Positions 49,201-55,167 are shown, counted from the stretch's first letter. The stretch is DNA of 64,000 bases from Acheta domesticus (GCA_031308135.1 JAHLJT010009419.1:33527540-33591539); one strand, 5' to 3'. The notes: a model not told the origin generated them from the sequence alone. Numbers and translations: made by a program.

Positions 49201-49489
49201 CGGTGGCACAACGGATAACGATGCGAAATAGCGATATTCCATTTTATTGACACACCTCCGTGGGCTAAGAAAGAAAAACCCAAGTATAAGCTGTTACGTT
49301 GAGCGCCTTGCCATCCGCGATGCAATCAACTGTTGCAGCGTGCCGGCAGTTCTCGTGACGCCCTGCGACCTGCAGCGCTGCTCGCAGATGGGGCTGCGCG
49401 CCGACCAATTCCCGGCGGTGGGCTCCTTCTACGTGCAGACCAACGAGGCCGCCCCCTACTGCAGTAAGTGGGCAGCACACTCACTTTAG
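19153..49489 (+). CDS. Secreted pancreatic-lipase-family lipase (nine-exon gene span)
   Basis: Join of 19153-19222, 30871-31018, 32662-32824, 34895-34998, 39141-39259, 42228-42368, 47315-47392, 48779-48890 and 49339-49489: 1,086 nt, 361 residues plus stop, in frame at all eight junctions, every intron GT-AG. It encodes a signal peptide, then the alpha/beta-hydrolase lipase domain. The triad is complete: Ser181 in GHSLG, Asp204 in GLDPAQP, His283 in CSHGRAH. Family hallmarks HGF, VDWSGG, FVDVIHT and GHADFYPNGG are all present. The lid between Cys264 and Cys281 has 16 residues, shorter than the roughly 23 of mammalian pancreatic lipase, so phospholipase A1-like or other ester substrates are possible. 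The protein acts outside the cell on lipid esters (family knowledge). I do not assign a subfamily name. The last exon could alternatively splice at 49,463. Confidence 0.85.
19223..23243. other. Lipase intron 1, left part; no other gene
   Basis: AT-rich intron. A CG/GT dinucleotide patch lies near 20,838 and a GC-rich island with a GCGCGCGCGCG run at 21,530-21,660, without coding features. At 22,440 there is one CAGGGATTCCC-type sequence with a following CGACCCC block that resembles a hAT left end; no matching right end was found. Small frames at 21.75-22.1 kb are chance. Confidence 0.4.
23244..23937 (+). repeat. 5' LTR
   Basis: Contains a TATA-like AATATATA at 23,353, five tandem copies of an 18-bp unit (GGCAGACGGTACCATGCA) at 23,385-23,475, a (CT)n run at 23,708-23,747 and an AATAAA at 23,760, the expected promoter-to-polyadenylation order. 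Near its end the words CACGTCACATCTGGTGGCAG occur once inside the LTR and once across the LTR/primer-site junction. The short frames in the 18-bp array are repeat-driven. Confidence 0.9.
23940..23951 (+). promoter_or_regulatory. Primer-binding site of the LTR element
   Basis: TGGTGGCAGCGG begins two bases after the 5' LTR. Its complement ends CCACCA-like, as expected for the 3' end of a priming tRNA; the tRNA species is not assigned. The same 12 bases also lie inside the LTR at 23,909-23,920, so a former LTR boundary plus primer site has been absorbed into the LTR. Confidence 0.65.
24930..26000 (+). repeat. Internal duplications within the LTR element
   Basis: AGTTTACCTAAGGAATCACT and the following 40 nt occur at 25,371 and again at 25,610, bracketing a (GAT/AAT)n-rich run. 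An outer, more diverged pair lies at 24,945-25,085 and 25,815-26,000 (CAGCAAATTCCATGC / TAGCAAATTCCATGC, GGGATTACGCT, AGCTTCCGGGATG). The interior has grown by segmental duplication and microsatellite expansion. Confidence 0.75.
25092..25420 (+). pseudogene. Gypsy-type pol remnant between protease and reverse transcriptase
   Basis: Frame 1 (25,092-25,274) reads RSKLTCRTN...STLAVLEPKVLLPRHLMRAIP. The theme continues in another frame (25,261 on) as KTIIPTRLINVTSAPIIV and NTTLAHCLP. Motifs of the form CRTN, LxVLEP, LLPRxL, then PxRLINVT and NTTLAHC are typical of the linker between protease and reverse transcriptase in insect Ty3/gypsy elements. The frame change shows one indel, and no protease or RT catalytic motif remains nearby. 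Identification is from memory of the family. Confidence 0.5.
26936..27630 (+). repeat. 3' LTR
   Basis: Near-identical to the 5' LTR, with five 18-bp units and the same TATA and AATAAA. It differs in (CT)n length, in a GCC-repeat length (about 27,280) and by a few substitutions. It ends GCACGTCACA directly before the target duplication CCTT. Confidence 0.9.
27635..28286. other. Lipase intron 1; no gene
   Basis: AT-rich, nothing recognised before the piggyBac-type element. The TTAA target site is at 28,283-28,286. Confidence 0.4.
28287..28671. mobile_element. piggyBac-type MITE, 385 bp
   Basis: TTAA at both borders (28,283-28,286 and 28,672-28,675). The terminal inverted repeats CAGGTTGAACGCCA and TGGCGTCCAACCTG match at 13 of 14 positions. 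TTAA duplication is the hallmark of piggyBac. The interior has a GAGGGTC...GACCCTC pair and no transposase. Confidence 0.85.
28676..30289. other. Lipase intron 1; repeats, no gene
   Basis: 28,680-28,835 is GC-richer and gives an open frame overlapping the MITE, without family resemblance. 29,512-29,600 is a copy of the TTTTGAGGGTACTTTACAT / AAAATTTTCTCAAAAA(T/C)GGC repeat also seen at 1,478 and 53,590. The rest is unassigned. Confidence 0.4.
30290..30475 (-). repeat. ATCGATGTTT-rich repeat, inverted copy of 10.94-11.13 kb
   Basis: Shares ATGGTAAAGAGGATGACGCAAA, AACATCGA.ATTGCTTTA, GAATATCGATGTGAAGAAAA and ATGTTTCTGGTGGAAAACAT with the block inside the hAT element at 10,938-11,125, in opposite orientation. 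The fragment TAAGATGTTTCTGGTGG near 60,448 and the AAACATCGATGTTT words at 57,970-58,290 belong to the same word family. Probably the subterminal part of a DNA transposon. Confidence 0.7.
30521..30725. mobile_element. Foldback MITE, 205 bp
   Basis: The left arm TTAAAAGTTCAAAAAGATCC... pairs with the right arm ...GGATCTTTTTGAACTTTTAA. Each arm extends about 70 bp and includes GATTTCGGACAGTCAAATTT. A 62-bp segment of the left arm (30,545-30,606) is repeated in tandem at 30,607-30,668. It ends 145 bp before lipase exon 2. A precise target duplication is not clear. Confidence 0.8.
30871..31018 (+). CDS. Lipase exon 2
   Basis: Acceptor GTGTTGCAG|GA, donor CACCAG|GTGCCC. Encodes a glycine/alanine-rich stretch (eight Gly, then AAAQERVGC) and the N-terminal lipase segment ending VNTQFFLRT. 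Entry takes two bases to complete a phase-1 codon; exit is phase 2 (AG). Very GC-rich compared with the flanking introns. The Gly run comes from a GGGGGC repeat directly at the acceptor and may vary in length. Confidence 0.85.
31019..31894. other. Lipase intron 2, left part
   Basis: AT-rich with no other feature recognised. The start is GC-rich because it adjoins exon 2. Confidence 0.4.
31895..32500. repeat. 13-bp purine-rich minisatellite with variant blocks
   Basis: Three adjoining arrays of related 13-nt units: GTGAGAGCAGAGA (32,080-32,170), TGTAAGATCAGGG (32,235-32,403) and ATGTAAGAGCAGG (32,404-32,475). They are preceded by a looser GTGAGCGGAGTGCGTGAAT-type region (31,895-32,040). The array runs to within about 160 bp of the exon 3 acceptor. 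Confidence 0.9.
32662..32824 (+). CDS. Lipase exon 3 (oxyanion region)
   Basis: Acceptor GTTCGCAG|GC, donor GACCAG|GTACAT. Encodes RRREAVDVRDLAESAG, then VNLPLYVLIHGFLSSAEAP with the HGF motif that helps form the oxyanion hole, then VADMANALLDQ. Enters to complete a phase-2 arginine codon and exits in phase 0. A longer frame opening at 32,513 is ignored because it lacks the lipase fold and the acceptor fits. Confidence 0.9.
32825..34894. other. Lipase intron 3, with repeats
   Basis: AT-rich. A word block of about 85 bp (TTGAGTC..., TTTTTCAATTATAA, CAACATTTTTGGACAAACATT) occurs at 32,889 and again at 33,705 in direct orientation. A (TA)n microsatellite of about 57 bp lies at 34,157-34,213. 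No other gene. Confidence 0.6.
34895..34998 (+). CDS. Lipase exon 4
   Basis: Acceptor GGGCGCAG|GT, donor CACCAG|GTGAGT. Encodes VDANVVAVDWSGGADTWRYW and AVANARVACGAST, the conserved strand plus VDWSGG motif. Phase 0 in, phase 2 out. Confidence 0.9.
34999..35645. other. Lipase intron 4, left part
   Basis: AT-rich, nothing recognised. Confidence 0.35.
35646..36528 (+). mobile_element. Penelope-like retroelement fragment with nested inverted repeats
   Basis: The outer arms of about 82 bp at 35,646-35,727 and 36,445-36,528 are inverted (ACGAAAGGTGAAT, GTAAGGTTC, AATCAT.CTAATTGA). Inner arms of about 74 bp lie at 35,812-35,886 and 36,023-36,096 (ATAATGAACCCAGAAAATAT and its reverse complement). 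A hammerhead-ribozyme-like core at 36,345-36,382 is typical of Penelope-like elements. No RT or endonuclease frame remains, so this is a terminal fragment. Confidence 0.6.
36345..36382 (+). ncRNA. Minimal hammerhead ribozyme motif
   Basis: CTGATGA, then a perfect 6-bp stem (GGAGAC/GTCTCC) around ATAAATA, then GAAAC, a tiny 2-bp stem III with a GTT loop, and the GTC cleavage triplet. This matches the minimal type I hammerheads known in Penelope-like elements. Stem I (sequence before CTGATGA against that after GTC) pairs poorly here, so activity may need a dimer or be lost. Confidence 0.6.
36975..37307. mobile_element. hAT-type MITE, 333 bp
   Basis: Ends CAGGGTTGTCCAACTAG...AAGTTGGTCATTCCTG with a perfect 8-bp target duplication GCCTAGAG (36,967-36,974 and 37,308-37,315). 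The subterminal GCGGCCCTCGA and TGGCCTTTGAGGCC blocks are usual for hAT. No coding capacity. The region 36,530-36,966 on its left holds nothing recognised. Confidence 0.9.
37570..37800 (+). repeat. Possible tRNA-derived SINE fragment
   Basis: TGGCTCATGGACAGCG resembles a polymerase III box A. About 30 nt on, GAGTTCGTTTCCCG resembles box B, repeated once more 16 nt later. The family is not recognised and degeneracy makes this tentative. Confidence 0.3.
37824..38051. mobile_element. hAT-type MITE, 228 bp
   Basis: Ends CAGCGGTGTCAAGATC and GATCTTAACAACACTG are inverted repeats matching at 13 of 16 positions. A perfect 8-bp target duplication CTTTAAAA lies at 37,816-37,823 and 38,052-38,059. No coding capacity. 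Confidence 0.9.
38257..38341. repeat. Long GC-rich hairpin
   Basis: GTGAATGATCTTGGCTGTC(A)GGGTGAC and GTCACCCGGACAGTCAAGATCATTCAC pair over about 27 bp around a loop of roughly 30 nt containing a CCGCGG...CGCGGC inner stem. It ends about 46 bp left of the next TIR element. Probably a foldback element core. Confidence 0.7.
38388..39099. mobile_element. Non-autonomous TIR element, 712 bp
   Basis: Left end AGGCCCATTCACAATGCAGA and right end TCTGCATTGTGAATGGGCCT are perfectly inverted over 20 bases. Inverted similarity continues inward (ACATAAGCGTAACGC / GCGTTA...) with a second nested pair (CATTTACAATGTAC / AGCATTGTGAATGAG). The flanks ATACAGA and ATACAAA match at 6 of 7, suggesting a 7-bp target duplication. 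It contains a short GGTTAGGTTAGGTTAGG tract. Superfamily is not certain. The element ends 41 bp before lipase exon 5. Confidence 0.8.
39141..39259 (+). CDS. Lipase exon 5 (nucleophile elbow)
   Basis: Acceptor TTTCGCGCAG|AA, donor ACCG|GTAAGT. Completes an arginine codon, then MLQALRGLDPRRVHCIGHSL and GAHVCSFVAKQFGGLGRVT. GHSLG carries the catalytic serine (Ser181 of the 361-residue form). Phase 2 in, phase 1 out. Confidence 0.95.
39260..39843. other. Lipase intron 5, left part
   Basis: AT-rich, nothing recognised before the solo LTR. The last five bases (39,839-39,843, ATAAG) are its left target duplication. Confidence 0.4.
39844..40129 (+). mobile_element. Solo LTR, 286 bp
   Basis: Starts TGCTGTAGCCGAG, ends CTTAACA (TG...CA), with a perfect 5-bp target duplication ATAAG on both sides. 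Contains AATAAA at about 40,078. The matching second LTR and interior are absent, so LTR-LTR recombination is the simplest explanation. The family is not assigned; 5-bp duplications fit copia or BEL/Pao. Confidence 0.7.
40135..41405. other. Lipase intron 5; simple repeat, no gene
   Basis: An (AAAC)n/(AAAAC)n tract lies at 40,426-40,492. The open frames overlapping it are composition artefacts. The remainder is AT-rich and unassigned. Confidence 0.5.
41410..42204. mobile_element. piggyBac-type element, 795 bp
   Basis: TTAA borders at 41,406-41,409 and 42,205-42,208. Terminal inverted repeats CCTTCTGGCGGGCACG and CGCCCACCGGAAGG are imperfectly matched. Frames at 41,387-41,698 and 41,554-41,736 start with SLTCHRASAF or MPSPYQSQRR and look like nothing known; the element is non-autonomous. 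Its right end is only 23 bp from the first base of lipase exon 6. Confidence 0.75.
42228..42368 (+). CDS. Lipase exon 6 (catalytic Asp)
   Basis: Acceptor CCTGCGACAG|GG, donor CTGG|GTAAGT. Encodes G-LDPAQPCFQPDDSNMRL, then QDARFVDVIHTNGRP and LGLGLPDPL. The Asp in GLDPAQP is the triad Asp204, 23 residues after Ser181, close to the family spacing of 24. Phase 1 in and out. Confidence 0.95.
42369..43479. other. Lipase intron 6, left part
   Basis: AT-rich. The 91-codon frame at 43,061-43,336 has no family resemblance and ordinary intron composition; not called. Confidence 0.4.
43480..43850 (-). mobile_element. tRNA-derived SINE-like repeat
   Basis: GC-rich island. On the minus strand, the head 43,832-43,781 reads like a degenerate tRNA: CTAGCGGCTCAAGC near box A and GGTCCTAGCTTGGGTCCC near box B. 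The body extends leftward to about 43,480. A (TTGA)n tract lies at 43,850-43,865. Frames on both strands are composition effects. Confidence 0.45.
43910..44580 (-). mobile_element. SINE-like repeat, copy 2 with partial tandem copy
   Basis: 43,910-44,320 matches the copies at 9.06 and 57.2 kb (ATCGCGGGAG, CCAGGTATCTTCCACC, GGGGCACCG) and ends with a box-B-like block (CGGGACTCAAATCCTAG, 44,303-44,319). A second partial copy follows at 44,335-44,580 (AGGACAAAGAGGAAGAAG..., GTTTGTTAGGGTGCTG, CTCCTCCAGACAGTGACT), also with a box-B-like block (CAACTCGAACCCTCGG). Two insertions or an internal duplication. Confidence 0.65.
44581..47314. other. Lipase intron 6, right part; no gene
   Basis: AT-rich. 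A purine-only stretch lies at 46,550-46,670 (GA-rich, about 120 bp). 46,000-46,080 holds another copy of the TTTTCAGAAAATCTTGGTTTCAAAAT-like repeat. No exon is needed here by phase or homology. Confidence 0.45.
47315..47392 (+). CDS. Lipase exon 7
   Basis: Acceptor TTTGCCCAAAG|GA, donor TTCAA|GTAAGT. Encodes G-HADFYPNGGGLQPGCGDV and GNVFIPS. HADFYPNGG is a strongly conserved family motif. Cys264 opens the lid loop. Unlike its sister exons it is not GC-rich. Phase 1 in and out. Confidence 0.95.
47393..48778. other. Lipase intron 7
   Basis: AT-rich. A perfect 10-bp stem GCAGAGAAAC/GTTTCTCTGC with a GCTTT loop lies at 48,061-48,085, followed by repeats of TTTCTGCAAGCAGT. Nothing else recognised. 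Confidence 0.45.
48779..48890 (+). CDS. Lipase exon 8 (catalytic His)
   Basis: Acceptor GTGCGAGCAG|GC, donor GGCCAG|GTAAGA. Encodes S-VQRTLCSHGRAHMFFIEA and GTNCSFWGRAWDRRPA. His283 in CSHGRAH completes the triad and Cys281 closes the short lid loop. An N-glycosylation sequon (NCS) lies downstream. Phase 1 in, phase 2 out. Confidence 0.95.
49041..49306. mobile_element. Palindromic foldback element, about 266 bp
   Basis: The left arm GCGCATCGAGAAGCTATACTT, continuing through GGTTTTTCTTTCTTGG and AATAAAATGGAATATC, mirrors the right arm (GATATTCCATTTTATTG, AAGAAAGAAAAACC, AAGTATAAGCTG...GAGCGC). Its core (GTCGCATGATCGCGACTG) resembles 11,225-11,340 inside a hAT element. A poly-G run lies at 49,084-49,092. 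It ends about 33 bp before the last lipase exon. Confidence 0.8.
49339..49489 (+). CDS. Lipase exon 9 (C terminus)
   Basis: Acceptor CTGTTGCAG|CG. Completes a serine codon, then VPAVLVTPCDLQRCSQMGLR and ADQFPAVGSFYVQTNEAAPY-C, the usual end of the family. Reading on gives SKWAAHSL and a TAG stop at 49,487-49,489. A good donor-like GTAAGT at 49,464 (phase 1) could instead join a short unseen exon. The AATAAA at 49,597 favours termination here. Confidence 0.85.
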
Positions 49490-49596
49490 ATTAATTCTGC
49501 TTGCATTAAGGGTTGAGAACCTTAGTAGTAACCACTCCAAAGGTGTCTTTAAATAGCGAAATGTAACATTTTATCGGGATTCTTAATTGAAATAGT

Positions 49597-49602
49597 AATA
49601 AA
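49597..49602 (+). terminator. Candidate polyadenylation signal of the lipase gene
   Basis: AATAAA 108 bases after the TAG stop of exon 9, followed by an A-rich then T-rich stretch. In AT-rich DNA this hexamer is common, so support is modest. Confidence 0.45.
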
Positions 49603-51089
49603 CGAAAAAAAAATGAATTAAAACTTTTGTTTTAAATTACATTTATCTATTTACTTTCTTTCGAAATGATATTATAAATAAAGAAAATATATCCTAGAGG
49701 ATACTCCGAGAACATGAGCGAGGAAAATGCAATATCAAGTCTCAATCAACAGTATATATGATACGATTAAATTTAAATATTTTATTTAAATGTTTTAGCT
49801 TACCTGCCCTTGAAATGTGTCTCCCAAATGCATTACAGTCTCCTGTTTATAACACCATATAAGGGAGAACCATCCTTGAGTACAAAAGCTACAGCACTAG
49901 GCCCTGCTTTCTAAAACCTTGTTGAAACGCTAATTATTTCTTTCAAATTAAAAAAAAATATATTGAAGGACTTGTTCATATTGGACTAAATTTCTGGAGA
50001 ACAATTGACAGAGAATGGGGCGTCTCATTTTATTGTAATCTTGAAGGAGCAGAATTGAGAGTTTTAAGAATATATATTGCTAATTGCGCAGAAATTGAAA
50101 CAAAACTATGCAGTGTCCGGTCTCATTAGAGGGTATGTGGTTTCTGAAGATATTAAAATACTCGGGAAAAATATGAAACAGTTTCGATTTTGTCTGAAAA
50201 ATGCAAATATTTCATTGTGATATTCTGTCTATTTTAATACTGCACGTACCAAATCAAAACTCACTCTCAGAAAGTCATTGCTTTTGACAAAGATGAAGTC
50301 ATGCGACTGTAAGGTTTCAAGGAAGAGGCATTGCGTCATTAAATATTTGTTATTTACGAGTTGAGACGTGAAACAGCAATTTTTTTCTTTTTCTATATAA
50401 AGAACCGTTGTGTGGAATACATGAATAGATTAAAATGGCTTTGCGAAAAATGTTAGTTTTGAATATAAAAAACATCTGCACCAAAGAAAACGGTACTTAA
50501 AATGAAAACAGTGAATTTCGAAAATGGCGGGAGTTACAATTAATGCGAAAAGTACGTGCTGTTGTGGCACCATTCGTTTTACCTTTGTTTCTGTTTGTCC
50601 AACAGTTCCTGGCTCATCGGGTCCGCAGTTCTGATTGAGCCCTCAGGCTATTAAAATATCCCATGAATACCTTTTCATTTTGTTCTGTTAGTTTTTTTCT
50701 TTGGATTCTTAGCTATTTCTAAAATGAAGTCCAGAAAGGCAAAAAACAGGGTGTTTATGGGGTTAGTGACATCCGAAAATCCATTTTAAACGTTCGTAGA
50801 AGACATGCTCCTTTTAATTTTTATCAGTAAATTAGCAATCTATCTTTAGATTAAGAAGCAATAAAGACAGCAACATTATATGCTAAGGCCAGATCACTTC
50901 AAAATTCTGATTAACCGAAAAAAGTTTTCGTTAGCGAACTTGCGGATTTTAAAATATGCCGATTTAACCTATTTTAGGATCATATCTCATTTTAGCTGTT
51001 TTTGGAATCTACTCTTTTGGCTGAGAACTTATTGAAACGGATATCTGTAATAAAATAATGTCATTAAGAGGTGAGGAAAAAATGGTTTG
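49603..51089. other. Intergenic, no gene recognised
   Basis: AT-rich. Around 50,510-50,590 there is a decayed copy of the GTGC(T/C)GT..TGGCACCA(T/C)T(C/T) repeat word set seen near 2,730, 13,510, 29,700 and 53,990. No open frame of interest. Confidence 0.4.
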
Positions 51090-51640
51090 AAACCTAAGAA
51101 TCCATATCCTATAATTGACACTTGGTGTTGTAGGGAGACAGCCTGATGTGGACGTGCAGATGGGGCGTTTACTCGCCGCATCCAACGTGGCCGTGTAGCC
51201 GTGAAGATCCTCCCGTCTAGCGCCCTGATTTTTCGGGACCTTCGCCAGCATTCAGAGACAAGCTGAGATAGGGGACCGACCGGAAGATTCGGCACAGCCA
51301 AGCCTGGGAAACAAGCCTGGATTTAACGTGATGGACGCCCTAGTTTTAGTGAGCGATAGACCCCTTTCCTTCCCTTCCTTCGGAGGGGAAGTAAAGCCGG
51401 CTGTCCCATGTTAGTAGATTTACTTGCATGTAAAAGATCCTCAAGCCTAAATGACGCCTCTGAGCTAAATTCAAATCGCCTGTTTCGTCGCCCGAGATAA
51501 TACCTTCTTTCTCCGCTAGGTGGTGAAAGGAGCGTAGTAGAAATTTGCGTGGTTAGGCGGAAGAGCGGGCCTAATGGCCCGAGTCTCGCCACGTAAAATA
51601 AGGCATTAACTAACTAACTAACTAACTAACCCTTTCCACT
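51090..51640 (+). mobile_element. Non-LTR retrotransposon 3' end or SINE with (TAAC)n tail
   Basis: A GC-richer block of about 530 bp, ending AAGGCATTAACTAACTAACT with five ACTA/TAAC units (51,606-51,630). A short tetranucleotide tail after a structured 3' region is typical of RTE-like non-LTR elements and their SINEs. Minus-strand frames here (51,029-51,592) have no known domain. Confidence 0.55.
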
Positions 51641-52733
51641 TACCAGTTACGTCAGCACTAGAGAGACACCACATATCGTCGCTTTTCGGGAATATTGTTG
51701 TAAAAAAATCTTGCGTACAGGAGACCACGACTTAATTTTCCCGCAACTTTTTTTGCTTCCCATTAATCGACGATATTCAAGTTATATCGAAAGTTGTTTT
51801 AGTCTCTTAGTTTTTTCAGTTTATGAAAATGGATTTTATTAAACACTGAATTTTTTGGACATCACTATTCCGTGAAAATAAACGGTGATCTCCATTCATG
51901 AAATCGCGAAACATCTGCTACCAAACGGCAATTGGTTTAATGACAGAGAAAAAGACTTATTGGACATAAAAATGATTTTTTTGAACTGGCATACCTTAAA
52001 AACTTATTTTTTTTATTTTCTGAGTTACTACAGCATTTCGGAAAAGCGATGATATGTTCGCAATCCGTGCCTGTTTTACCCATTCCACTTTACCTGACCG
52101 AGCAAACACGAGCGTCTTTAGCCACAGGTCAGAGAGTAAAACTGAGAGCCATCGAATTCTGATTTTTTTTTCAAAATTCGTGTTTGTGTTTGCCGATATT
52201 ATAAAGGTCTGTACAAGTAACCGTGTCCTGAGGTTTGTCCTCTACATCAGCCCCGTCAGCTGACACTGTGGTTAGGGCGAACGCTCATTTGCGCTCAGGG
52301 CGTATACTGACGACATCTCGCGGTCCCGAGGTTTTTCTAAGCCATTTAACTATCTCACCAAAAAAGCATAGCCCGTCTGCGTCCTGTTCCGTTTTTCTTC
52401 TCAATGTAAGGATTGATGTCTTAGTTTACCGTGGTCTGCATAGTATTGTTATACCACCTATGCAGATCGATTATAATTGATGCAGTTGTTTTGCACGTAA
52501 CAGGAGGAGGAGCGAGGCCTTAATACGCAGAATTAAAATAATTTTACAAATTTTAGCTACATAACATTCACAGTTCGATCGATTTTGCCATGTTCACCTA
52601 TGCCAGATCGAGGTTTCCTTTCGACATGAGTGAGGACATCTATTTGCGTTACTGATGAATGGAAACATCTGAATTGTCTATTCATTTCACGTCCCTACGC
52701 AGCGACCGGGGTGCTTCCGGGCTGTCTTTATTA
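51641..52733. other. Intergenic, no gene recognised
   Basis: AT-rich with a GC-richer patch at 52,235-52,340. Frames there have no family resemblance. Confidence 0.35.
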
Positions 52734-52980
52734 GGTGGCCGAAAGTGGAAGGAGATTAACGGTGAAGAGAGTGAGAGGAAAATCGGAACGCTGGATGCAA
52801 TCGAGCAATGCCCCCCGAAATAACGACTGGGATGCAATCGGGATGTTCGTTCTCAGGTAGCCAAAAGTGAAACGGGCATTAATTGGGAAGCGGGTGGGAG
52901 GGCAACCCGACCGCGGGATGCAATCGGGTGATTCTTGAAGCGGGGAATGTACACTCAGGCGGCCGGTAGGCTGAAAACAC
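52734..52980. repeat. Diverged tandem repeat, unit about 125 bp
   Basis: The word order AGGT(G/A)GCC(G/A)AAAGTG(G/A)AA, G(G/C)AT.AA, GGGATGCAATCG(G/A)G is repeated (52,734, 52,855, and a third start at 52,955: AGGCGGCCGG). About two copies and a partial. Confidence 0.6.
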
Positions 52981-53580
52981 GAGACATGGTTAGAAACGGA
53001 AAGGAAAAATATGGCATCTCTGGGCACCTCCGGACTGCACCTTCAGGGCATGAGATGCGCAATATTGAACGTGGAAACGTGCTACGTATTCTAAGCATAA
53101 ACACAGTCTTATTACAGATCTGAATCAACCTCCCAAATTATTCGCGTCAAAAGACACGTAATACCGTATTTTGTGTATGATATTGTATACACATATTCCA
53201 TCTTATATGCACCAAGTTGAAACCATAAGTTGTGATGGCCGATATATTTTTTGTGACTTTACTTTTCCTACCTATATACTATAGTATAGAGAGGAAAAGT
53301 ACTGGAACCACAACACGATATCCAATTTTAGGTCGTAAAATCCGTGCTTAGGGTTTTTTGAGTTGAGACTTCGCACGCATGTAAGTGTGTGTGTTAAGAT
53401 CGATTAATCAAAGATAGTTTAGATTGATGCAGGTGGCGAGAAGATAAACGCACTTTTCAACCCGAAAATCGGGATGTTTGGCTGGATGAATGGATACGTT
53501 TCGCATACCTCTGTCAGATTATAAGCTTTTGTGCTCAAAATTAGTAAACACGTCTGCAAGATTTAGTTCTGGGGACCATT

Positions 53581-54600
53581 AAGATATTTTAATTTTGAGG
53601 GTACTTTTGATAAAACAGTCTGGCATATTCAAAATTTTCTGAAAACTGATTGCATTATTTTCTGAACATTTTTAGTAAAATAGAGGAATGTGCATTTTTA
53701 AATACAGCATAGTTCCGAATTACGTAGAAAATTGCAATAGTTCAAATGTGTTTCGAACCTGCCCTACATCTCCGATATGAAAGCCAGAGATTTATTTTGA
53801 TGCAATTTATCCCTCAATTATAAATCTACAGAAGCTGTTATCTTCTTTCAAAATATGAGTAGTTGACGGCAACCATGACATTTTCCCCAAAAAATCATGA
53901 AAAAAAAGAATGTTTCAGAAATGGTTCCATTTTTTTTGTTTAAACTTCGTATCAGAGTACGGATTTAACGACAGATTGTAGGACACATGTGCCATTCCGT
54001 CATCACCAGTAGCAGATTTCATTACAATATTTAAATTATGCGCATTTCTTAACATTAAGAGGAGGGAACGTTTCAATATGCCGCACATTCCCACTGGTTT
54101 TATGCTTTGTGATCAATTAGTAGTTACTCCGCATAACTAAAAAGACACGAGGGTCTCTTACCCAGAAAATATTTATTATGATTGAGAGTATTCAATAACG
54201 CTATAACATGAACCAATGTGACAGTTTGAACAACTTATTTTATGTAATAATGAGTTTATGTTTATCTTATTACCATTTGGATATAAGAATGTGATATACA
54301 TTTTACGATTGATATTCATAATTATTTTACAAATTTATATTTTATATTAACAAATGTTTGCAATAGTGACCCGGTAATAGTAAAGCTATTTAAACATAAA
54401 TAATATAAGCGTTAGGAGGTACGTTATCAAAGTTGCAAACTTTGAATATTGTTGTACGTTTTATCACCAAAGAATGTAACAATATTGTCATTTTTTTCTT
54501 TTATATGAACCATTTATCTGTAACATACTTTCTCTACGACTACTTCAGAATGTATACATTTCTGCACGCTATCGGATGCAGTAATGATGCCTATTCCACA
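53581..54600. repeat. Dispersed repeat copy and unassigned DNA
   Basis: 53,581-53,720 matches the repeat at 1,478 and 29,512 (TTTTGAGGGTACTTT, TTCAAAATTTTCTGAAAACTG). Around 53,980-54,010 lies the GTGCCATTCCGTCATCACCAG word. 52,981-53,580 to the left is unassigned. No gene. Confidence 0.5.
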
Positions 54601-54640
54601 AGCCGTGCAAGAATATTATTCTCGCACGGCTGTCGACTAA
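54601..54640 (+). mobile_element. Possible Helitron 3' terminus
   Basis: A hairpin AGCCGTGC...GCACGGCT with inner AGAAT/ATTCT pairing, then GTCGA and CTAA, followed by T. It shares the CCGTGC/GCACGG stem with the candidate at 15.26 kb on the other strand. The body would lie to the left; its TC start is not located. Confidence 0.4.
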
Positions 54641-54687
54641 TAACATTCGCTATTGTTCATTATACACTAAAGAGGGTTCTCGTAGTG

Positions 54688-55025
54688 CCTACAGTGGCAC
54701 TACGTGCTCAGTCGCGGTAGAGTCCCTAGATACAGAGTAGCACAACCTCTTCCATTGATTATCCACTCACGCGACAACCCCGTCAGGAACTGAAGGAGAA
54801 TTATAATAATTAAGGATATTATGAAGATTTTCAAGAATATTAATATTGGTTTGGGGTAGATTCATGGTTCTCAACACACAGAATACGACACAGTTTCCAA
54901 TTTTTTCTGACAACTGGATATAAAATGGCGGGATCGATGGAACAATGGAATGCGTTACTCTCTGTATCTAGAGACTCTCATCCGCGGTAGAGTCCCTGTA
55001 TCTAAGGACTCTATGCCGTGGCAGG
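54688..55025. repeat. Short hairpins and paired GCGGTAGAGTCCCT motifs
   Basis: CGTAGTGCC/GGCACTACG form a perfect 9-bp stem at 54,681-54,705. GCGGTAGAGTCCCT occurs at 54,714 and again at 54,985, each close to TAGATACAGAG / CTGTATCTAG-type inverted words. No gene. Confidence 0.5.
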
Positions 55026-55167
55026 TTGCAACTGTCGTAAGACAGGTGAACCACGAAACAGTATGCGAGTTGGTATTTGTTGGGGTTAGAGAACATTATG
55101 TGTTCTGTAGCCGTTCTGTAAGGTTAAGGCGCCCATTTAGTATTTTTAAAATATAAATTTCAAAGTC

